Origin: Castor canadensis
Lineage: Eukaryota > Chordata > Mammalia > Rodentia > Castoridae
Direction: 5' to 3'
Assembly (NCBI RefSeq): GCF_047511655.1
Contig: NC_133389.1
Span: 25,674,501 to 25,738,500 of the forward strand
DNA length: 64,000 bases
Part shown: positions 22,745-34,165 of the stretch, in pieces
Layout: every line of letters starts with the position of its first letter
Position numbering within the stretch: position 1 is the first letter of the stretch
Translations under genes and position numbers: made by a program
Notes under the pieces: generated by a model
Databases searched by the model: none
Told to the model about the DNA's origin: nothing
The model's input: only the letters and a program-made list of their open reading frames with translations

Positions 22745-23665
22745 CAATTTCCTGAATGTTTGTTATTAGAATGTAGGAATCAAATTTCTTTATATTGACT
22801 GCATATTCAACAACCTTGCTAAATCCATTTATTAATCCTGACAGATTATCTGCTTATTCTTTTGGATTTTTTTATGCACATAATCACATCACCTGGTAAA
22901 AATAATAGTATTTCTTCACTTCCAAACTTCATACATTTTATTTTTTAACTTTTATTCATTTATTCATTTCATAGTACACTGGGTTAGACCTCCAAAGCAC
23001 TACACTATAGAAGTGATACTGAAATTATTACTTATCAGTAATATTTCAATACTAAGCAGTATTTACTGTATTTTTTACATATATTATCAGAATAAGGGCA
23101 TTCCCTACTATTCTTAATAATATAGGGGTTCTTACCATAGATGAGCATTAAGTTATCAACAGATGTCCTGAATCTAAGAATGGAACAGTGGTCAGAGGCC
23201 ATCTTACCACTTTTCCCTGCTTTTAGTTAAGTGAATAACACTGATTTTTCGAATGTTAAACAAACCATGCATTCCTGTAATAAATTCCCTTTATGGAGAT
23301 GTCTTGCTCTTTTTATATATCACTGAATTCAATTAGCTAATTATTTTCTTTAGTGTTTTAGGAGAGAGATTAGGAGAGAGATTCCTTTCTTTTAATGTCC
23401 ATAAGTTTTGGCATCAAGGTTATGCTGACCTCGTAAAATTAGTTGGGACACATTCCATTTTTCTATTTTCTGGAAGTGTTTGTAGAAGAAAGATTTTTTT
23501 TCCTTAATTGTTTAGAATAATTCACTAATTGAGACCTAGAGAATTTTTTGTAGGAAGATTTTTAATCACAAATTCTTTAGTAGAACATCTGACTATTCCT
23601 TTTATTTATCTTGTGTCAGTTCTAGCAAATTGTGTTTTTCATTAGTTTTGGGTTTTTTTCTTTTA
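22745..23665 (-). mobile_element. L1 ORF2 fragment, antisense
   Basis: Read on the minus strand this is a decayed piece of L1 ORF2. On the plus strand the diagnostic phrases are accatgcattcctgtaataa, ataagttttggcatcaaggt, tatgctgacctcgtaaaatt and tttctggaagtgtttgtaga. No open frame survives. Confidence 0.75.
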
Positions 23666-23754
23666 TATTTTTGTTACTGAAATAGTTGCTCAACTCCATA
23701 AACATATGAAAACCCACTGAATTGTGTATTATGTGAATTATAGCTCAATAAAGT

Positions 23755-24042
23755 TGTTTTTTTTTTTTTTTTTGTGGTGCTGGGGTTTAAACTCAGGGTG
23801 TCACGCTTGCTAGGCAGGTACTCTACCACTTGAGCCACTCCGCCAGCCCTTTTTTATGTTGGGTCTTCTCAAGATGGGGTCTCATGAAGTATTTCTCTGG
23901 GCTGGCTTTGAACCCTGATCCTTCTAATCTTTGCCTCCTGAGTAGCTAGGATCATAGGCATGAGCCATTGGTGCCCCACAACAAAGTTGTCTTTAAAATC
24001 TATCATTATGGGTTCAATGCCCAGCACCAAAAATAAATAAAT
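23755..24042 (-). mobile_element. B1-ID dimer in reverse, plus a partial ID
   Basis: Poly-T, ID reversed (ggtgctggggtttaaactca, ccactccgccagccc) and B1 reversed (ggtcttctcaagatggggtc ... gagtagctaggatcataggc). A plus-strand ID tail (ggttcaatgcccagcaccaa) sits at about 24010-24042. Confidence 0.8.
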
Positions 24043-25574
24043 CTATCACTGGACAGATTATATCCTCCCTCAATTTTGTTCTAAACAACAAATTGGAAAC
24101 TTCCTGACTTACAAAAGAATTTGTCAGCTAATCATTCCATCTTTTCCACCTTTATACCAGCATTTCAATTGTCCCTGTCTTTGGTGTTCTGGAGATTTTT
24201 CATCCTGGGCATTGCACAGGACACTGGTTGCACTAGTTCTTGGGAAGTGAGCTGTATTCAAAAGTACACACGTGTATACAAACACACTGGAGTGAAGACC
24301 ACCACGCTAAACCATATTGCCTCTCAGGATAGACTGGGGGAGGAAACTGATTATGTGTGGGCTTTTGAAAATGTGTCTCATAGCAAGCCCCGGGTAAGCA
24401 GTTGGGATCAGCCCTTGGCTCGCTGACTCAGACCCAAGTACTTCCACAAGGTCAGCTCCAGTCCAGAATTGTGAGAGAGATATGGTCAGGCAAACATATC
24501 ATCTCTGGAAGCCACAACAATGTAGAAAAAAAGAATGACCTTGGTTTCATTTGGTGACACTGAAGTCAATGTTGTTTAGCTCTGCCTGAGGTTGCCCTCA
24601 ACACTTTCTGGCAGTTAAAAGGCAGATTTATATGGCTGGAAAACTTGATCCCTTGCCTTTCCCATTAGTCTTTCGTGGATGAATTTAATCTTTGTACCTG
24701 CCATGTCTGCTGAGTATATAATTAGTAGCCTGACATCTGAGTAGCAGTGTTTTTCAGCTCGCTTTATTTAGGGGTGCAAATATTTTTTACTTTGGATAAA
24801 CTTAGTCCCCTCCCCCCAACCAAATTCCTTAGTAGCCTGGATATAACAGCTTTTTAAACCTTCGAATACACCAAGGACATAAATATCTGAGTCTAGGTGC
24901 CAACTGGGAGTCAGCCTGTCCTTTAAAGATATATGTGAAATTGGTTCCACCTGTCTCCTCATTCTGTAGATTATGTAAAGGTCAATGCGTTCCTCCCAAG
25001 TTTACACACATTTCTCGGACATGGGTTCTATGGTCATCTCTGACTGCAGCTTCTGTGAATTGTATTCCTTTTGGGATTGTCCACTCTCCTTCCTGCTGTC
25101 CCTTTTCTGCCAGATCAACCAAGTCATGGAATTCATTCTCAACTACTGGTATGAAGGCTGAGAGTCCTGTGCCCACAGACTGCAAAGAAAGTTTGGAGAA
25201 AACTGGGGATTGACTTTCAAGGAACAGGGCTAGCATAAAACTGAATATGGGGAACACATTATTCAAGGGATCTTGAATCCCTGTGCCCAGGTCACAATTG
25301 CTCACATTCAGCTCATTACAAACTATTTTCTTACTTCCTTTAAAATAAATTTGTGTGAAGGTTCTCCCACCATTCTCCTAACCTGCACAGGGCTCCAGAC
25401 TCTTGCCTGGGGCTCTGCCCTCACCCCCTCTTCTTCTTTTGCTCTGACATCCTTCTACACAGCAAAAACCAACACCCAACTTCTTAGAGAACATCTTAGT
25501 TCCAATCTGTCTCTGGCTCTAGGTTTCTGTGTGCAAATCTTAGAACACCGTGCTAAAGTTTTATTTTTACTTTT
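24043..25574. other. Intergenic DNA, not assigned
   Basis: No SINE or L1 is seen for about 1.5 kb. Overlapping frames of about 100 codons occur at 24121-24426 (plus; begins at TTG, no ATG there), 24935-25213 (plus), 24982-25305 (minus) and 25273-25629 (plus). I recognise no domain in them. The minus-strand pair 24768-24962 and 24982-25305 is nearly contiguous and could be remains of an old retroelement or pseudogene, but nothing in it is diagnostic. Confidence 0.4.
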
Positions 25575-25915
25575 ATTTGTTGTTGTTGTTGGAACTGGGA
25601 TTTTGAACTCAGGGTCTCATACTTGTTAGGCCGGTACTTTACAAAAAGGCCATGTCCCCAGCCTTTTTTACTTCAGGTTATTTTTCAGGTAGGGTCTTGA
25701 GTTTTTTTGCCCAAGTTAGTGTACACCAAAATCCTCCTAGGGTGTCGTGGTAGCTAGGATGACAGCCATATATCATCATGCTCAGCTCTTTTGTTGTTGT
25801 TGAGATGGGGGGGTCTTGCTAAATTTTTGCCCTGACTGACCTCAAACCTCAGTTCTCCCAATCTCTGCCTCCTGAGTGGCTGGGATTGCAGACATTCACC
25901 ATGCCTGGCCAACCT
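25575..25915 (-). mobile_element. ID-B1-B1 composite SINE in reverse
   Basis: ID reversed (ttgttggaactgggattttg, gtctcatacttgttaggccg), then two successive reversed B1-like units separated by gctcttttgttgttgttgag. This is the same trimer layout as at 14835-15160. Confidence 0.75.
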
Positions 25916-26099
25916 AAAGTTTAAAACTAGTATTTTTAAGGATTTGCCCATTAAAGTCACAGACAACCATTCTTCTCCCCAGTTTCAATGCAGAGATTAG
26001 AGTGTGGATTTTGTTTGTTTTGTCTTCAATCTGAATCAGGAACAATTCCTAGAAGAACAAGGTACTTCATATTAATAACAGATGACAAGGAAATCTGAG

Positions 26100-26640
26100 C
26101 TAGTCTACACTATTTGTTGAGTACCTCCTATGTTCCAAGCACAGAGCTTGGTACAAAGGGAAACAAAATCAGACAAGTTCTGCTCTCATGAAGCTTACAG
26201 AGCTAGTGGGAGAGAAAAATGCTAAATACAGCAGCAAAATGAAGCTACGAGTGAGTGGCAAGTACCAGGAAGGTGGAGAGCAGGGGGACACACAGGCCTT
26301 CCATGAGGCTGTGACAACACAGCTGTGATTTGAAGGTCCACTTGGAGAGAGACAAAACAGTGTTCCAGGCTGAAGAAGCAGGCTATGCAGAGGCTTTGTG
26401 AAGGCAGAAAGCCCTAACAAAGGATTTGAAGAAGGCCTATGTGGCTGGGGGTGCAATCCTGGGTAGCACTGTGGAATAAGATTAGGTTGAGAGATAGTAA
26501 GGCAAGGCCACTAAAAAGTTTTAAGTAAGGGAGAAGTGGCTAAGATTTGCATCTTGAATAAACGACTCTGGCTACAGTACAGAGAATGGGTTGGAATGCT
26601 ACAAAGACTTGAATGGAAACGCCACCTGCTTGCAGGACCC
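26100..26640 (-). mobile_element. LINE-2 3'-region fragment
   Basis: Reverse of LINE-2: gagtacctcctatgttccaa, ctcatgaagcttacagagct, then gtgttccaggctgaagaagc and ataaacgactctggctacag. Degraded. Confidence 0.6.
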
Positions 26641-26869
26641 ATGCAGACAGGCAAAGATAACTAATGGGATTATGCAGAGCATCTCATGTGTGTGTGTAAC
26701 TGTTATGCTAAATGAATATATACGTGCAAATAGTTCAAAATATCAAATAGAATCAGTACCCTAAGGCTTACAAAAATGCAGTCTTCCAATGACAACAAAA
26801 ATAGCAGTCCTCCAATCATCCCTCCCCAATCCTCTTGCCTTTCCACCATGGACCCCTTCCTCTACTTTT
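26641..26869. other. Intergenic DNA, nothing recognised
   Basis: Single-copy sequence with a short TG run near 26690. Confidence 0.5.
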
Positions 26870-27190
26870 TTAATTTTTTTTTTTTTTCAGTTCTGGGGTT
26901 TGAATTTATGGCCTTACACTTGCTAAGCAGATGCTGTACCTCTTAAGCCAAGCACTAGCCCCTTTTAATATAGTTTTTGAATAAGGTCTTGTATTTCCAC
27001 TCCCTCCCAAGCCAGTCTGAACTGCAATACTTCTATTTATGCCCAACATACCTAGAATGACTGTGTATGCCACTATGTTACTTGAGATGGGGTCTCTCCT
27101 TTTGCCTGGCCTGGCCTCAAATAGCAATCCTCCCAATCTCCACCTCCCCAAGTAGCTAGGATTACATTTGTGAGCCACAATGCTTAGCTA
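26870..27190 (-). mobile_element. ID-B1 composite SINE in reverse
   Basis: Poly-T, then ttctggggtttgaatttatg and ID complement, then one or two reversed B1 units (ggggtctctccttttgcctg, agtagctaggattacatttg). Confidence 0.8.
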
Positions 27191-28360
27191 ATTTTAAAAT
27201 ATTTTATTAGCATGTAGTAATTGTACAAAACAATAGGTTTCATTATGACATTTTCATCCATGTACACACTCTTCCTCCACTTTGAACTACTCATCCAGTA
27301 TTCTCCCCACCCCAGCCCCCTGCTTGTTTTTTCTTTTTAGGGGGAGGAGGAGACTGTTGAGGTCAAAGCCAGGACCCATATATGCTAACCACTGCGCTAC
27401 CAGTGAACCACATTCCTAAGCCCTCTTTCCTTTTAACATACAGTGCTTAAAAGTGCTGTTTTCCAGTTTTAGACATTGTTTACTTCCTCTTAGGGAAGAA
27501 AAGAATATCACACTATTATCCCACGTCCTCACCTTAAACTATTCTTACCTGTCAAGAGGGAGCATTCAAAGTCACAACCACTACCTCCTTTCTAGTATTC
27601 CCATTTAAGAAAAATCTTACTCACACATTGCCTGAAAAAAATCCATCAGTAAGTAAACTCAGGCCCTCACACTTGCTAAGCGAGTTTTACTACTGAGTTA
27701 CATTCCTAGCCCCAAATAATCTTTATATATCTTACTTGGGAAAGAAGTATTAGAAAGGTTAATGCTGGGCATGGTGGTACATCTCTGTAATCCCAGTACT
27801 CAACTCAAAGGGTTAAAGCAGGATTTGAGAGTTTGAGGCCAGTCTGGGATACATAGTGAAACTGTCTGAAGAAATAAAAAGAATTAAGAAAGGTAGCTAC
27901 TCACACCTGAAATCCTAGCTACTTGGCAGGTAGAGATCAGGAGGATCATGGTTTGAAGCCACACCTGTCAAATAGTTCATGAGACCCTGTCTAGAAAATA
28001 AAAGGGCTAGTGGAGTTGGCCCAAGTGGGAGAGTGCCTGTCTAGCAAGTGTGAGGCTGAGTTCAAACACCAGTGCCACCAGAGGGGGGTAAAAAAAGGTT
28101 ATTAATAGATGACAGTCCACATCACCTATTGAAGGAGTAGCAAAAAGAGGCTACCCCTATGTGAGTTAAGTATATGAGCATGAAAAAAGAGGGTGATTCC
28201 CCCTAGAGCCTAAAAACAAAAACATCACGTTTTTTTGTTGTTGTTTTATTTTGTGACATTGTTTCACTATGTAGCCAGGATGGCCTGGAACTCACCATCC
28301 TCCCACTTCTGCTTCCTAAATGCTGAGATTACAAGTGTGTACCACCACGCCTGGTTAAAT
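27191..28360. mobile_element. SINE-rich stretch
   Basis: Reversed ID units at about 27345-27422 and 27655-27712 (partial). B1 plus at 27762-27880. B1-ID dimer plus at 27885-28095 (ctacttggcaggtagagatc, gggctagtggagttggccca). B1 reversed at 28232-28358 (tatgtagccaggatggcctg). About 27191-27340 and 27425-27650 between them are unassigned. Confidence 0.75.
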
Positions 28361-28419
28361 CAGACATTTTGATACTTAGAGAAGTCAATTCCAAGGAAGG
28401 AAATATCTGGAGATACAAA

Positions 28420-28555
28420 GATTTATGCACAAGAATGTTCATGGTAGTATTATTTATAATCATGGAAAACAATCTCAATGGCCTCAAATAACAAAAGATT
28501 AAGTGATAATATAACTATAGAATGGAATTACAAAACATCACTAAATTCATGCTTT
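28420..28555 (+). mobile_element. Old L1 3'-end fragment
   Basis: atgcacaagaatgttcatgg, tattatttataatcatggaa, then ctatagaatggaattacaaa: a common phrase of L1M 3' ends. Confidence 0.55.
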
Positions 28556-28568
28556 CAGAGAACATTTA

Positions 28569-28622
28569 GTCTATGGTCATACCACCCTGAACACACCCTA
28601 TCTCGTCTGCTCTTGGAAAACA
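28569..28622 (+). pseudogene. 5S rRNA-derived fragment
   Basis: This segment follows the first half of vertebrate 5S rRNA: gtctatggtcataccaccct, then gaacacaccctatctcgtct, then gctcttggaaaaca. Relative to 5S it has several changes, many at CpG-type positions (for example cggcc to tggtc, and gcgcccg to acaccct). The internal promoter and 3' half are missing, so it cannot be a working 5S gene. It is a truncated retroposed pseudogene or a remnant of a 5S-derived SINE. It lies between an L1 fragment and unique sequence. Confidence 0.8.
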
Positions 28623-31020
28623 TTTAATGCTGTGGGAAAATGCGCATGAAAAAATGGCTGAGGGAGGTCAGCCTATTTGTAAAAGTGTGCATACGGGCAC
28701 GTATGTAATATGCACATATACACACACATAAGCATATACAAAATATTTAAGTACATAGAAAAAAGATCCATATCCTTCAGAATCACCTGGGGATTGTTAA
28801 AAATGTGGATTTTCAGGTTCCACTGACTTAATGAGTCTTAGAAAGCATAGCCCAAGAATCTCTGTCCCCTATACACCTGACTCACTTCCCAGTGTGAGGG
28901 CCACTGGACAGAAGTAGACACTCTCTGAGAGGTAAAATTACAAGTAATTGTCTTTTCTTGACTCTTAAGAAACAATTCTCACCTGAGCAAACTGCTCTTA
29001 TGATTCAACGTTTATTAAAAGCACATTAATGAGGCATGTCCATTTGGGCAAGTCTGAACAACTTTTGAGACCTGGAAAGTAGGTATTTTTAAAATCTAAC
29101 AAAAGTTATCTACGAGTTCTTGACAACTGAAGTCAGTGTGGACAAACCATGGCATCTATACCAAGTGTAGATATGGAAATCACTACCTGAATAAATTATG
29201 CAGGTGAGACATACAAATACAGTAATTTTGTAAGTTTAAGGAATAGACTTCTCAAAGTTACAAGGTGTTCCTTGACAAAAAGAGGATTCAGTGATCAAAC
29301 AAGCTTGGGGCACAGTTATATCCCATTCTCCCTCTTTAGTCATATAACTTTGAGTAGTCATCCTGGTGCAGGATGACTAAGAACTTACACAAACCAAGCT
29401 ATGTTGATCACCACTGCTGCGCAGTCTCCACAACCAGCCCAGAGTCAAAAATTTTGACCAGAGAAACCCCAACGCCCAAAGGAATTTAAGAGTACCCACT
29501 CTGACGGTTTCTGAATGTGTGTACCATACAGCTGTCTAGGTTCTTGTGATGCTAGTAGATAGGACTGAGAAAGGGGTTCCACAGAGGTGACAGGCTCTGA
29601 AATGCAGGACTTCTCAATGCCTTTCTGCAATGTGCTGCACTATTTTTATGCATTGTCTCATGCAATCTTCACAACACTGCTATAAATTAGGTTTTATTAT
29701 TTTTCTAATTATAAAAAAAAGCAAGTTGAAGCTAAGAGAGAATAAGTAACTTGTTCCAGACCTCACAGAGGGCCCACCACCAAGGTGCAGAACTCAGGTC
29801 TTTCTGGTACCAAAGCCAGCTTTGTGATCATCACAAGCAATACTGTTTTTCAGATGTTGATGGGTACCAGCTCAGTCCCAGAGGGGTACAGAGCACACAG
29901 TTTGCCAAACTAATATGATGAGGACGGCTTTTGAATGAATCAGCACTTTATGCTAGCTTTCCATGGAACACATTTTGAGAACTACTGTGAAGCAAGTGAT
30001 TCAGGGACTTCATGGCAGACAGGAAGCTGGTAGAAAGTAGCTCAGAAGGAAAAGCTGCTCAATAAAGAACAGTAATTAAAATTGTTCCCAAATATTATTA
30101 ATAAGGACATATAAATTAAACCTTGACTTAACTGATACCACTTTTTACCTCCACATTCACAAGTTTCACTTGATAATTCATTTCTTTCGGATATTTGATA
30201 TGGCACTTCATTTCTGATGTATCACTAATTTTGGTAAAGCACATTCACATTGGGACTATCAGTTTCAACTTGCATATCTCAATGGGCTGCAATTTTCATT
30301 CTGGGATGAGGTAATCTTTATTGTACAGGATTAATCCAAACTTTGCAGGACATTTGGCATCTTTAACCTCTCCTGACTAAATACCAGTAGTACAACCCCA
30401 TCCCCACCAGTCATGGTGACAAGAAAACATCTCCACAACTACCAAATTCTTAGGGTTCTCAAATTCCAGCTGAGAACCACTGGTTAAGAGCAAACCAGAA
30501 AGCTCAATAAAAGACAAAGATGAACATGTAGCCCACCAGTGCATTCAGTATTCCAGCAAAGCCATCTATGGTCAATGCTGCATGTATATTGTCTGTTACA
30601 TTTCTCTCTCTTTTGTTAATAACAAAGCAGATTCAACAGAAAATGCCAAAATACCATTTTTTAGCCAAGAGTGCTGGGTCCTGGACACATTGCCAGTAGA
30701 GGCAATAATGCTGGGCAGAGACAGCCCATGACTGCATGGAATACTGGCTTCTGTATGTGACAGTATCCACAAAGTGAGATGTACACCTGAAAAAAATCTA
30801 TCATTTTGTCAAGTCTGTACTTTAAGAAAGATGCTGGATTTTTTTATGTTTTAAAAATGATTTATTATCAAAAATCTTACTATCTCTCCCTACTAAGTCA
30901 GTTCAGCAATACAGCTCCATCCCTCTTAGGATTATTAGGGCCAAAATAATTTCAGATCAAAACCAAAGAAGCAATCTGTACTGTGAGTTTGGTGACATAT
31001 TCACAGACAGGTCAATATGT
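28623..31020. other. ELAC1 3' flank with DNA-transposon and MIR remnants
   Basis: About 28775-28912 resembles MER5A (agaatcacctggggattgtt). About 29640-29830 is a reversed MIR (tcacaacactgctataaatt, agtaacttgttccagacctc). About 30310-30486 resembles MER20 of the hAT-Charlie group (aggacatttggcatctttaa, ending cagctgagaaccactgg). Candidate ELAC1 polyadenylation signals on the minus strand (plus-strand tttatt) are at 30861-30866 and 30317-30322. Other stretches are single-copy and unassigned. Confidence 0.55.
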
Positions 31021-31037
31021 ATTTAGGAACGCTGATT

Positions 31038-31504
31038 TCACTTCTTGATTGGGATGCCAATCACCATAAAATCTTCTGCTAGAGTTACTTCTTGGAGATC
31101 TAGCACTGACTCTGCCTGCTTTTTCAGTTCTGCAATGCCATCTGCTTCTCCTTCTCTGGCCAAGGCAACTGGTTTGTATCTCTGACTAAAGTGAGTCAGA
31201 ACCAGCCTCTTTGCACGGCACAACTTTGCAAATGTTGCTGCCATCTGTGGTGTGCTGTGTCCATGCTCCTTTGCTTTGTCCACCTGGGCATCTTCGAGGG
31301 TTGCCTCATGAATCAACAGGTCTGCTTCAGAGCACAGCTTCACTCCTCCATCACCCACAACTCCAGAACAGTCACCCAAGATGCAAATTTTTCTTCCAAC
31401 AATAGGCTTTTTTAAGACATCTTGGGGAGAAATTGTAACCCCATTTTCTAGAACAACAGAAATTCCATTTTTCAGCTTCCCATAGGCAGGACCTGGTGGA
31501 ACAC
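31038..31504 (-). CDS. ELAC1: ELAC1 last coding exon (residues 209-363)
   Basis: ELAC1 is the short-form RNase Z-type metallo-beta-lactamase-fold enzyme. It acts on tRNA 3' ends and is known for repairing tRNAs cut during ribosome quality control. This exon follows an acceptor (cattag, 31505-31510 on the minus strand) and begins in the second base of the Gly209 codon, GVPPGPAYGKL. It supplies the rest of the active site: Asp253 in ILGD, the HEAT motif with His274, the HGHST segment and His313 in LTHF. It ends IPIKK and TGA (31038-31040). The total length of 363 residues equals human ELAC1 as I know it. No stop or frameshift is present. Confidence 0.96.
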
Positions 31505-33697
31505 CTAATGATGAAAGCAGATAATGTTACATCATGCATATGGAATTTATGACTTTCTAAGTCATAAATAGCACAGCAAATAGCAAATGGAAAAGGCATC
31601 CAATTTTTTTTGCAATTTTTATGTTTTACTACTTGCGGAAAACTGGAATATTCATTTAAAAAGTTCATTGTTGACTACTGATATTAACAATGACTTTGTA
31701 CTTAGGTACAAAGTGTATTTCTCATGCACATATGACTTTTAAGCTCCTAAGTCCTAGTAAGACCTTATTACAGTCAAGATACTAGCTTTAATTCTCTGCT
31801 GTGTGGCAATAACAATTTTTGAGGATATATACACATATATACACACACACAAATATACACATACATACATGTATATACATATATGAATAGCTTCATACTA
31901 GCTAGGCAGGCATTCTACCACTTGAGCCACACTTCCAGTCCTTTTTGCTTTAGTTATTTTTCAGATAAGGTGTCATGTTTTTTGTTCAGGCCTGTCTGAA
32001 CCATGATCCTCCAAATTATGCCTCCCACACAGCTGGGATGACAGGCACATACACCACACATATTAGGTGAAATGGAGTGTTGCTAACTCTTTGCCCAGGC
32101 TGGCCTCAAACCATAATCCACTTGATCTCCACCTCCTGAGAGTCTGGGATTACAGTTATGAGCCAATGTGCCCAACTGAGGGAATTTTATTTAATAAGCT
32201 CAGTTCAGCTTATTAAATAAAAGAATGTATCTAAATGACATAATCAACACGTAGTCAACACAGGTACCTACAGACTACCTCAATAAGAAAATTGTTAGAG
32301 AAGACTATTTGGATCACAAGATAAAGGAGCATTTCAGGCAATCACACGTGATCAATCCTGTTAGGCAGGGGTAGCTCTACAGTTAACGAGCTGTACTTAA
32401 ATCTTACATTAATCTACAATAACACCTGATTATCCCTCTGGACAATATTTACAAACAAGTTAACGTGATTACCAATTCCAACATAGATCCTATTTAGTTT
32501 CCAAACATAATAGTATTTTCAAGAGCTTTTAGATAATAAAAATACCTCTGGCCTAAGTCACCATTCCTCATTGTGCTTGGTTGAGGAAGAGATTGCATAC
32601 AGAAAGCAGCAAACACAGAAAACAATACCACCATACATTTTACAGGTACAGCCATGCCATGCCAGGAGGGTAGTGAGGTTGGAAGCAGAATGGACCTGGC
32701 CTCTGTTTGTGAGAGGTCTTGAGGACCCCCTCAAGGAGGAAGGCCTAGTATGGAAGTGGTGTGAAGCCTTTGAAGACCCAAGTTCATCTTTGTGGGTCTC
32801 CTTCTCACTGTGAAGAACTCTGGTATGTAAAACTAATTGAGGTGTAGTGTTCTGAATACTAAATTAATTTAATCAAGGTTGAATGCATAGGAAAAGAAAT
32901 GAAGAAGAAAACCCTGAAGGGAGTTGTAAGGTAAAGAATTGTAGCAAAAATTCTCAAGACCAAAAATATCATTGAAAACATACCTTTAGGCTGGGTATGA
33001 TAGTGCACCCTATAATCCCAGTACTCAGGAGGCTAAGGCAGGAGGATCATGAGTTCAAGGCCAGCCTAGGCTACATAGTGAGTCTAAGGTCAGTCTGGCC
33101 TACATAGCAAGACCCTGTCTCTAAGAAAAACAAACAAAAAAATTCCAAAGGAAGACATGAAAGCTAAGAGTATATAGCTCAGTGTTAAAGTGCTTGCCTA
33201 GCATGTGAAGGCCTGGGTTTGATCCCCAGCAGGGATTTTTAAAAAAGGAAAACATGGAAAAATAAAGCCTGGACCTAAAACTATCACCACCACCACCACC
33301 ACCACCAAAATCACCTTGCCAACCAAGACACTGTGAGGTGAAAATAAGACAGATTAAGAATGTGGGGGACTGGGGCATGGCTCAAGTGGTGAAGCGAGGC
33401 CCTGGGTTCAAGTCCCAATATCACAAAAAAAACCAAAAACAAAAACCAAAAAACCAATAAAATAAAATGTAGATCCAGAAAGCTGAAAAGAGAAAGATTC
33501 AAACATACTGCATATTTGGCTTTTCTGAATAGCATCTTTTGGCTCCAAGGATTTTCCTTAATAAGCAAACTTTGGGCAAAGGAAGTGCAGGAAATGTCAG
33601 TTTTAGGCCTGAGATACAAGAAAGGAAGGTTACTATAAGACTTCTAATGGCTTCATTTAAAACTGTTCAATTGATGAGAAGGAAAACAATCACTTAC
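31505..33697 (-). other. ELAC1: ELAC1 intron between coding exons 2 and 3
   Basis: A GT-AG intron. It contains a TA/CA-rich run (about 31820-31888), a reversed ID-B1-B1 SINE (31885-32178) and a perfect hairpin (32185-32222). Further down are a B1 plus (32985-33125), ID plus (33165-33232), a (CAC)n run (33285-33306) and another ID plus (33368-33425). The remainder is unassigned. Short frames here do not look coding. Confidence 0.85.
32185..32222. repeat. Perfect AT-rich inverted repeat
   Basis: The left arm ttttatttaataagct (32185-32200) is exactly complementary to the right arm agcttattaaataaaa (32207-32222), with a 6-base loop. It begins right after a reversed composite SINE inside an ELAC1 intron. 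Confidence 0.95.
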
Positions 33698-34165
33698 CGA
33701 GGTCTTTCAGCTTCTGTGCATTTAGTTTACCTGGACGTTTCTTTTCCACAACTGAAAACCCAAAGGAGGGAATTCTGTGAAAGAGGCGAAATGCTTTTAC
33801 AACAAACTGTTCATCATCAACCAGAAGGTATGAGTTTTCTTCTGCGTCTAATAAGATAGTTCTTCCTTGTCCTTCTTTGGAAGAGCTGTCTGCTTTATAT
33901 GCATATGAAAATTCTTTCAGTTCTTCTGTAGGACACTGATCTGCTGTTGGAACCAGCTCGTGGACCACATAAGGAAAGACCAACTCTGTGTGAGAGAGCT
34001 CCATGGTTCTCCAGATAAAGTCCCGAAGCCCTAAAGGGCCATAGATTTCAATAGGTTGTTTGGTGACCACAGAACCACTCTGCAGGCTGATCGTGCAGAG
34101 GAGGCCAGGAAGGCCAAAGAAGTGGTCTCCATGGAGATGTGTGATGAAGATCTTGGTAATTCTCC
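33698..34165 (-). CDS. ELAC1: ELAC1 middle coding exon (residues 53-209)
   Basis: The second of three ELAC1 coding exons. The acceptor is aaaag before 34165 (minus strand) and the donor is gtaagt after 33698. It completes Gly53 and starts RITKIFITHLHGDHFFG. The metallo-beta-lactamase signature HxHxDH is intact (His62, His64, Asp66, His67), and the conserved His182 is in FRLFHRIPSFG. The exon ends KLKDL plus the first base of Gly209. The length of 468 bases keeps phase with both neighbours. The segment around residues 135-145 (YAYKADSSSKEGQG) differs most from human, which fits a surface loop. The open frame continues past the acceptor into intron, so residues before Gly53 in that frame are not real. 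Confidence 0.97.
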
